DNA from: Phycisphaerales bacterium
Lineage (GTDB): Bacteria; Planctomycetota; Phycisphaerae; Phycisphaerales; UBA1924
Direction: 5' to 3'
Length of the DNA stretch: 64,000 nucleotides
Assembly (NCBI GenBank): GCA_947459215.1
Contig: CANHCQ010000010.1
Location: forward strand, 1-64,000
Under the pieces are notes generated by a model. It was not told the DNA's origin. It did no database searches and saw only the letters and a program-made list of their open reading frames with translations. A program made the translations under genes and the position numbers. Of this stretch, positions 58,528 to 64,000 are shown in pieces; within the stretch, counting starts at the first letter, position 1, and every line of letters starts with the position of its first letter.

Positions 58528-60579
58528 ATGCCACGAGATATCCCAGTCGGCAACGGCCAAGTGCTGGTCACCTTCGATCACCTCTACCGGGTGCGCGATC
58601 TCTATTACCCCAACGTCGGCCTCTTCAACCACACCGACGGCCACGTTCAACGCTTCGGCGTCTGGGTCGATGGTCAGTTCGCGTGGATCGAGGACCCGTC
58701 GTGGATCCGCGAGCTCCGCTACGAGCGTGACACGCTGGTGACCCACGTGCGGCTCATCAACGAGAAGCTCGGCGTCGAGCTCATCTGCCACGACTGCGTC
58801 GATTTCCACGAGCCGGTCTATCTCCGGCGCGTGATCGTCAAGAACCTCACCGACCGTCGCCGCGACGTGCGCGTGTTCTATCACTGGGACATGTCGATCC
58901 GCGGCTCCCCGCTCGGCGACACCGCCAACTACGACCCCGCCACGTCCAGCCTCGTTCTCTACAAGGACGACATTTACTTCCTCTTCAATGCCTGCGACCA
59001 GAACAAGTGCGGCATCGACAACTGGGCCATCGGCACCAAGCGCCTCGGCGGCGCCGAAGGCACCTGGCGCGACGCCGAGGACGGCCAACTCGGACGCAAC
59101 GCCATCAGCCAGGGCTCGGTGGACGCGACCATCGGCTTCAACCTCGACATCGAACCCAACGGCGAGTCGTATGTCTCGAGTTGGCTCGCCTGCGGCCGCT
59201 CGTACAAGGAAGTCCGCGACATCAACCGTCGCGTGAACGAGAAGGGGCCCGATCGCCTCATCAGCCGCACCCAGGCATACTGGAAACTCTGGTGCCGCAA
59301 GGAGCCGATCGACCTGAGCCCGCTGCCCGAGGGCGTGCGCGATCTGTTCTACCGCAGCCAGTTGGTGCTGCGGACGCAGATCGACAACCACGGCGCGATC
59401 ATCGCCGCCAACGACAGCGACATCACGCAGTTCGGCGGCGACCACTATTCCTATTGCTGGCCCCGCGACGGCGCGCTTGTCGCGTACGCGCTCATCCTCA
59501 GCGGCCAGTCTGAGCTCTCGCGTCACTTCTTCCGTTACTGCGGCGATGTGATCGAGGACGAGGGCTATTTCCTTCACAAGTACACACCCAGCGGCCAGCT
59601 CGCCAGTTCGTGGCACCCATGGATGGTGGAGGGACAGAAGGTTCTGCCCATCCAGCAGGACGAAACCGCGCTTGTGATGTGGGCGCTGCGCAAGCACTTC
59701 ATCACTTTCCGCGATGTCGAGTTCATCAAGCCTCTGTACAACACGCTCATCGTCCGCCCCGCGGACTGGATCCTCTCGTATCGCGACGCCAACGGGCTGC
59801 CGCTTCCGAGTTGGGACCTGTGGGAAGAACGCCGCGGGATTCACACGTTCACTGTCGCCGCCACGATCGGCGCGCTCAACGCCGCGGCCCAGTTCGCCAA
59901 CGACTTCGGCGACCACGACCGTGCCCAGGTCTATCGCGAGGCCGCCGACAAGATGAAGGGCGCAGCGCAGCGGTTGTTGTGGAATGCCCAGTTCAAGCGA
60001 TTCGCCCGCATGGCGACGCCGCTGCCCGCCGGGGGCTACCGGCTCGACATGACCAGCGACAGCGCGAACTACGCGCTCTTTGCGTTCGGCGCCTTCAACG
60101 CCTCCGACGAGATCGTCGAGGACGAGATGAAGGGCTTGTGGGATCGCCTCTGGGTCAAGACCAGCGTCGGCGGCTGCGCCCGATACGAGCGCGACTACTA
60201 CCACCAGGTCGAACGCGACAACACCGACGCCGTCCCCGGCAACCCGTGGGTCATCTGCACCCTCTGGCAGGCCCAGTACCGCATCGAGCGTGCGAAGACC
60301 GTCGAGGAACTGCAGGAAGCCCTGCCGTTGATCGAATGGGCCCAGCGCCGTGCCGAGAAGTCCGGCGTCCTCGCCGAACAGTTCAACCCCTACAGCGGCG
60401 ATCCCATCTCCGTCAGCCCGCTGACATGGAGCCACGCGACCTTCGTCATCGCGGTGATGGAGTACCTCCGCAAGTACGACAAGCTCACCGCCACCAGCCT
60501 GAAGCGCATCGGCCAGCAGATCATGGCGGCTCAGGCGGGCAAGGACGAGGATGACGTGGTGAAACCCGTGCGGAGGTAA
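58528..60579 (+). CDS. GH15 family glucoamylase-like glycosidase
   Basis: A 683-aa enzyme of the GH15 family. The N-terminal beta-sandwich (VLVTFDHLYRVRDLYYPNVGLFNHTDG and MSIRGSPLGDTANYDP) precedes the (alpha/alpha)6 barrel with HYSYCWPRDGALVAYAL, QQDETALVMWAL (general acid Glu) and VLAEQFNPYSGDP (base region). It removes glucose from alpha-glucan ends or trehalose; no signal peptide is seen, so it acts inside the cell. Start ATG 58528 matches the conserved MPRDIPVGNG opening. It is convergent with the acyltransferase gene across a dispersed repeat (60586-60699). Confidence 0.92.
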   Translation: MPRDIPVGNGQVLVTFDHLYRVRDLYYPNVGLFNHTDGHVQRFGVWVDGQFAWIEDPSWIRELRYERDTLVTHVRLINEKLGVELICHDCVDFHEPVYLRRVIVKNLTDRRRDVRVFYHWDMSIRGSPLGDTANYDPATSSLVLYKDDIYFLFNACDQNKCGIDNWAIGTKRLGGAEGTWRDAEDGQLGRNAISQGSVDATIGFNLDIEPNGESYVSSWLACGRSYKEVRDINRRVNEKGPDRLISRTQAYWKLWCRKEPIDLSPLPEGVRDLFYRSQLVLRTQIDNHGAIIAANDSDITQFGGDHYSYCWPRDGALVAYALILSGQSELSRHFFRYCGDVIEDEGYFLHKYTPSGQLASSWHPWMVEGQKVLPIQQDETALVMWALRKHFITFRDVEFIKPLYNTLIVRPADWILSYRDANGLPLPSWDLWEERRGIHTFTVAATIGALNAAAQFANDFGDHDRAQVYREAADKMKGAAQRLLWNAQFKRFARMATPLPAGGYRLDMTSDSANYALFAFGAFNASDEIVEDEMKGLWDRLWVKTSVGGCARYERDYYHQVERDNTDAVPGNPWVICTLWQAQYRIERAKTVEELQEALPLIEWAQRRAEKSGVLAEQFNPYSGDPISVSPLTWSHATFVIAVMEYLRKYDKLTATSLKRIGQQIMAAQAGKDEDDVVKPVRR

Positions 60580-60585
60580 AGGCTG

Positions 60586-60699
60586 TTCACCACGGAGACA
60601 TAGAGTCGCAGAGAAGAGAGAAAGACGGGTTCGAGGCAGAGACCTGCTTGGCCTTGAACCCAGTTGCTTCGCTCTGTGCCTCTGTGTCTCTGTGGTAAA
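60586..60699. repeat. dispersed inverted repeat, copy 2
   Basis: ACCACGGAGACATAGAGTCGCAGAG (its left arm, 25 bases shown as a pattern of ACCACGGAGAC... GCAGAG) and the reverse complement of the right arm (ACCACAGAGACACAGAGGC...) match at about 21 of 25 positions. It fills the gap between convergent genes, like the copy at 5095-5198. Confidence 0.75.
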
Positions 60700-60717
60700 A
60701 ATCCGAGCGAGCCGCGA

Positions 60718-62169
60718 TCACACCTTGAAGTACAGATCCCGCTTGTACAGCGAGTAGCAGATCCGCCACCACACCAGCGTGTAGGCGATGGTGAACGCCC
60801 AGTCCGCCGCGGCCTGACCGAGCCCCGGCCACCGAAGCATCGAGACGCCCCAGAAGTTCCACCCGTCGCGGACGAAGCCCTTGAGCGCCGGGCCGATGGT
60901 CTGCATCGAGCCGTCGTGGAATGGCATCTTCCAGCCCATCAGCACGATCCGCCAGGTGATCTCGGCGCCGACATAGAGCAGGATCGCATTCCGCCCCGGC
61001 ACGCTGCAGAACCAGCCGACGCAGCGGACCGGACCGGCGAACTCCGCCGGCGCGAGCAGCGCCGCAGCGAGGCCGGCCAGCCCGAAGCCGACCATCCCCG
61101 CCGCCCAAGGCTCGATCGTCGCGCGATCCAGGCCGAACGTTCCCGCCATGAACTGGGTGCCGAAACAGACCACGGTCCACATGCCGCACAGCCACACCGG
61201 AGCGAGCAGGCTTCCCGCCCGCGCCAAAGCACTCGTCGGCGATGGCCGCGCCGCGACATCGAGGAACAGGTAGAACAGTCCCAGCACCACCGCGCCGCTG
61301 CCGCTGGCGAGCAGCACATACGACGACGTGAAGAAATCCTTGCTGAAAGCAAGGTCGCGTTCCCAGACATACGCCAGCAGCAGAGCGATCAGTCCCGCCG
61401 CGATCAGCCACATCGCCCGCAGGAACGGCGCCAGCGACTGGGCCCGGATGACGGACGCCGCCCACATGCCCATCACCACGCAGCACGTTGCCGGGAGCAG
61501 TTGCGTCAGCCCACCGAACCACCCGCCGACGAACCACAAGGGCCCGCCGCGGATGCTGAGGTAGTTGCTCTTGACCCACTCGTCGAGATGCCGCTTCTCT
61601 TCCCAGAGAACCATGCCCTCGCCGGGGTAGTTGATCTTGGTGAGCATGGCCCACTTGGCGACGAGCACCGCGACGACGAACCCAGCCTGTGCCCATCGCG
61701 GCGTCAGGCTCAAGACGACGCCGAGGAAATACCCCCACGCGATGATGGGCAGAATGTCCCACAGAAAGAACGTCACCTCGCCACGCCGGGCGGCGGTGAT
61801 GAGTGCACCGAGCGCATAAATCAGGAGTGCACGCTTGAACGCCTCCCAGACTTTCTCGAACGCCGATTTGCCCGCCCCGCGTCCGCCGCCCATCGAGAAC
61901 GGGATGGCGCATCCCACCGCGAACAGGAACCACGGGAAGACCATGTCGCACAGGCTCGCGCCTTTGTCCCCCGCGTTCCAGCCCCGGTGCTGGAACTGCC
62001 AGTGGAAGGACTGGTGCGTCGAACTGTTGACCACCAGCATCAGCAGCATCACGAAGCCGCGGAAGGCGTCGAGGGCGAGCAGCCGCGGTCGGGAGATCGG
62101 GACGGGTGACGGGGTCACGTCGAGCGGCGGTTGCGTGGGCGGAGTTACACGGGGCAGGGAGGTGATCAT
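60718..62169 (-). CDS. membrane acyltransferase of the NagX/HGSNAT-like family (DUF5009)
   Basis: A 483-aa protein with about 11 helices. The N-terminal helix region RLLALDAFRGFVMLLMLVVNSSTH is the family signature (LDAFRGF), and MVFPWFLFAVGCAIPFS and FLWDILPIIAWGYFLG follow. The family contains heparan-alpha-glucosaminide N-acetyltransferase and bacterial NagX, which acetylate sugars from a cytoplasmic donor across the membrane. The exact substrate is unknown. I start at the ATG at 62169, which removes an N-terminal extension lacking sense. It is convergent with the GH15 gene. Confidence 0.87.
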   Translation of the reverse strand: MITSLPRVTPPTQPPLDVTPSPVPISRPRLLALDAFRGFVMLLMLVVNSSTHQSFHWQFQHRGWNAGDKGASLCDMVFPWFLFAVGCAIPFSMGGGRGAGKSAFEKVWEAFKRALLIYALGALITAARRGEVTFFLWDILPIIAWGYFLGVVLSLTPRWAQAGFVVAVLVAKWAMLTKINYPGEGMVLWEEKRHLDEWVKSNYLSIRGGPLWFVGGWFGGLTQLLPATCCVVMGMWAASVIRAQSLAPFLRAMWLIAAGLIALLLAYVWERDLAFSKDFFTSSYVLLASGSGAVVLGLFYLFLDVAARPSPTSALARAGSLLAPVWLCGMWTVVCFGTQFMAGTFGLDRATIEPWAAGMVGFGLAGLAAALLAPAEFAGPVRCVGWFCSVPGRNAILLYVGAEITWRIVLMGWKMPFHDGSMQTIGPALKGFVRDGWNFWGVSMLRWPGLGQAAADWAFTIAYTLVWWRICYSLYKRDLYFKV

Positions 62170-62261
62170 GGGCGGCTGGATCCAGCGTACCACACGCGGC
62201 GACGCGGACGCACAGATGTTCCGCGGTCGCCAAGGACAGCACTCGCCAAAGACCGGTCTCG

Positions 62262-62303
62262 CCAAAAACAAGAACGGCGGAACCGGCCTCTTGGCTCCGC
62301 CGT
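62262..62303 (-). terminator. intrinsic terminator of the carboxypeptidase-regulatory-domain gene
   Basis: ACGGCGGA (62274-62281) and TCCGCCGT (62296-62303) form a stem; on the minus strand it is followed by TCTTGTTTTTGG. It is 82 bases past the stop at 62386. Confidence 0.7.
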
Positions 62304-62385
62304 CTGTCAGAATCGGACCGGGTGATGAGGTGACGCGAGCGTCACCCTGAGGAGTGTCGGTCCGATCGCTGGACCGCCGTGTTGA

Positions 62386-62793
62386 TTACTGTGGCTTTCG
62401 CAGTTTGACAAGCACACGTGCTGTTTCGCCAGGGCGCACGCCGCTGAGCTCGCGACCGGATCCCACGTCCCGCTTCGCGGCGGCGATCGTGAAGCGTCCG
62501 GGTGCGACCTTGTCGAACTTGAACGCGCCCTTGTCGTTGGTCACGGTCCGCTGCATCGCCTTGCCGTCGCGGACGAGAGCGACATGCACGCCGCTGAGAT
62601 CCGCGGCCGGATCCGTGCTCACGACTTTGCCGATGACCACACCGGGCTTGACGGTCGGCGGCGCGGTAACGGTCGTTGTTCCTTCCGTGCCCGGAGTCGT
62701 GGAGGAGACGCCTCCCGCCGCCAACGCAATCGCGGCCATCACGCTCAGCGAGGCAAACCCAAACCAACCTGACAGGCATTTGCGGCTATTCAT
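62386..62793 (-). CDS. exported carboxypeptidase-D-regulatory-like domain protein (135 aa)
   Basis: A 135-aa exported protein (signal peptide FASLSVMAAIALAAGG). After a Thr/Pro-rich linker, residues 50-130 form a beta-sandwich of the carboxypeptidase-regulatory type: GVVIGKVVSTDPAADLSGVHVALVRDGKAM, then TVTNDKGAFKFDKVAPGRFTIAAAKRD and PGETARVLVKLRK. Such domains bind or display at the surface and carry no catalysis. GGAGGA lies six bases before the ATG at 62793; the longer upstream frame is not used. Confidence 0.83.
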   Translation of the reverse strand: MNSRKCLSGWFGFASLSVMAAIALAAGGVSSTTPGTEGTTTVTAPPTVKPGVVIGKVVSTDPAADLSGVHVALVRDGKAMQRTVTNDKGAFKFDKVAPGRFTIAAAKRDVGSGRELSGVRPGETARVLVKLRKPQ

Positions 62794-63395
62794 CGCGATT
62801 CCTCCGATGGGGCGGCCACACAACCCCGGACTTCTGCTTTCCCTCACCCTCGACGCCACGCGGCGACCGGGAAGTAACGCACGGGCACCTTCCGTATTGC
62901 CGTCAATCGCTCCCAATCCTGTCCGGATGTCGCCGTGCGAAGTGCCGCCCTGCAAGGTCCGCTGTCGGCAACTTCAAACGTCGCCGCGAAGGGCCGACGC
63001 GCGGATGGTGATGTGGACAACCTCGCGTCGACAGTTCAGGTGCGGAGCGAGGCGACCTTCCGGAAAGTGCGCAAATCTGCGTTCCGGCGCGACTTCCGAC
63101 GTCTTTCATGCAGTTATAGGACGTCAATTCTGGTGTGGGTAGCCCGTGTAGGCGGTGTGCATCAATCTGGGCCATCGCGGCCGATAAGGAAAGCGGACGT
63201 GAAGTTATTCCGTGTGTGACGGGGTCTTCGCGTGTCTGTGGGTTGAGACGGTGCATCCGTTGCAATTCACACGAGTTCGCCCCCGGCGGGGAAACCCGCC
63301 AAAGGCCCGTGGAGCGGCGGTCGATGGACCATCTGCCGAGCACGCGGCGCGGCCCGGAAGCAGGACGCATCCGGCGGGGGAGTCAGGAGAAAGTC
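62794..63395. other. 602-bp intergenic region
   Basis: Divergent promoters must lie here. No ORF is convincing: short frames are Arg-rich and have no Shine-Dalgarno. No RNA or repeat is seen apart from AGGAG at 63384-63388 just before the next gene. Confidence 0.5.
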
Positions 63396-63692
63396 ATGAG
63401 GCTCTTCGAACGGACTCGAACGATGGCGAACCTCAAGTATCACCCGGCTGAGAACCGCAGCGACAACGACCCGATCCCGTTCCCGCGCGCCGAGCAGTGG
63501 ACGCGGGCCGAGGCGGCTCCCAGCCGCTGGAAGGACGGAGCTCCGGTCTATCGCCTCGGCGATACCAGACGCTTCGGCGACACCGCCGCGTCCATGGCCG
63601 AGAATGCCCTGGATCGCGCCCAGCGCCAGATGGACCGCATCCGCGATCTGCTCGGCAATCCCGATGGCGGGGACCGGCCCAGCGCGGCGTAA
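63396..63692 (+). CDS. uncharacterised small protein (98 aa)
   Basis: A 98-aa protein rich in charged residues. It has a helical, Arg-rich end (ENALDRAQRQMDRIRDLLGN). No signal peptide or known domain is seen. AGGAG lies seven bases before the ATG at 63396, so translation is well supported; an alternative ATG stands at 63423. Function unknown. Confidence 0.65.
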   Translation: MRLFERTRTMANLKYHPAENRSDNDPIPFPRAEQWTRAEAAPSRWKDGAPVYRLGDTRRFGDTAASMAENALDRAQRQMDRIRDLLGNPDGGDRPSAA

Positions 63693-63910
63693 TCAGGCTC
63701 GACGCTCATCGCATGTGCCTCGCCCAGCCGCGTGATCGAACGCGGCTCATTCTCGTCGCGACGTTGCCCGCAGCATCGACACAGTCGATGCGATCGACGC
63801 ACATCAACCACTCCGATTCCCGTCTCGGCGTGCACCCCCGGTTCATTGGCATCGCGTCCGCTTGATTCGGAAGCTTCATCATCGACTCCGGTCGCGAAAG
63901 GTGGGGCGTG

Positions 63911-64000
63911 ATGAGGAATGTGATCACATGTTGCGTCGTGGCGGCCGCCGTTGCCGGCACGGCCCGGGCCTCGTTCGTCAGCAACTTTGATTCCTATGCC
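63911..64000 (+). CDS. 5' part of a secreted protein, cut by the window end
   Basis: Thirty codons are visible: a basic start (MRNVI) and a hydrophobic signal segment (TCCVVAAAVAGTARA) followed by SFVSNFDSYA. The cut after TARA-SF fits a signal peptidase I site. The remaining protein lies beyond base 64000. A GTG at 63908 is in frame just before the ATG. Confidence 0.6.
   Translation, partial: MRNVITCCVVAAAVAGTARASFVSNFDSYA

Noticed and set aside
62935-63219. 94-codon frame upstream of the 98-aa gene
   Set aside because: GTG start without Shine-Dalgarno and Arg/Ser-rich composition; the region is better read as intergenic.

Overview
The window looks like chromosome from a planctomycete, most likely Phycisphaerae/Phycisphaerales. 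It is GC-rich. Two large secreted proteins end in paired dockerin-like D-x-(N/D)-x-D-G-x-x-D-D-A-D-F repeats closing with AYDALVCP, a style typical of that group. An ECF sigma factor of the planctomycete-expanded type sits beside Hanks-type kinase genes. Dispersed palindromic repeats of planctomycete character are scattered between genes and, once, inside a gene. The taxonomic call is inference from gene style; no rRNA is present.

Layout. 0.4-5.1 kb: an exported S9 peptidase (-), tRNA-Leu (-), an unknown 159-aa protein and a GT4 glycosyltransferase. 5.3-17.1 kb: an ABC-2 permease (-) diverges from a tight six-gene operon made of three SPFH/band-7 proteins, an ABC ATPase, a large ABC permease and a big membrane-anchored helical protein. 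17.1-23.7 kb: uncharacterised membrane proteins and a lipoprotein, a LOG-like nucleotide-binding protein and a secreted clan GH-A glycosidase-like protein. 23.7-27.1 kb: a membrane pyrophosphatase and ribosomal protein S21. 27.3-34.3 kb: a secreted propeller/Ig/dockerin protein, a membrane Ser/Thr kinase, an ECF sigma factor and the two halves of a second, internally deleted kinase-TPR gene. 34.3-36.4 kb: a globin followed by three small exported Cys-rich proteins. 36.7-43.7 kb: a secreted metzincin-like protease, tRNA-Gln, a DUF885 metallopeptidase, a 73-aa protein and an M3 oligoendopeptidase. 43.8-49.6 kb: two tandem exported ClpP-fold proteins, a CCA-adding enzyme, an AhpD-like protein and RibB fused to a degenerate RibA domain. 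49.8-57.0 kb: DUF1579, DUF1569, acpP-fabF, DUF1444, a membrane protein, plsY and a YccA/Bax-inhibitor protein. 57.0-64 kb: a papain-like lipoprotein, an orphan FliN-like protein, GH15 glucoamylase, a NagX-like acyltransferase, a Carboxypeptidase-D-regulatory-domain protein, a 98-aa protein and the start of a secreted protein cut by the window edge.

How the genes fit together. acpP-fabF and plsY supply membrane lipid synthesis. GT4 and GH15 point to glucan metabolism. S9, M3, DUF885 and the metzincin-like protein form a peptide-degradation set. The best candidates for undescribed biology are the Cys-rich trio (35.0-36.4 kb), which looks like an envelope metal-binding set, and the triple-SPFH/ABC operon (7.2-17.1 kb). 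A third signal concerns expression: five genes without a clear Shine-Dalgarno sequence carry a TANNNT hexamer exactly six bases before the start codon, as expected for leaderless mRNAs.
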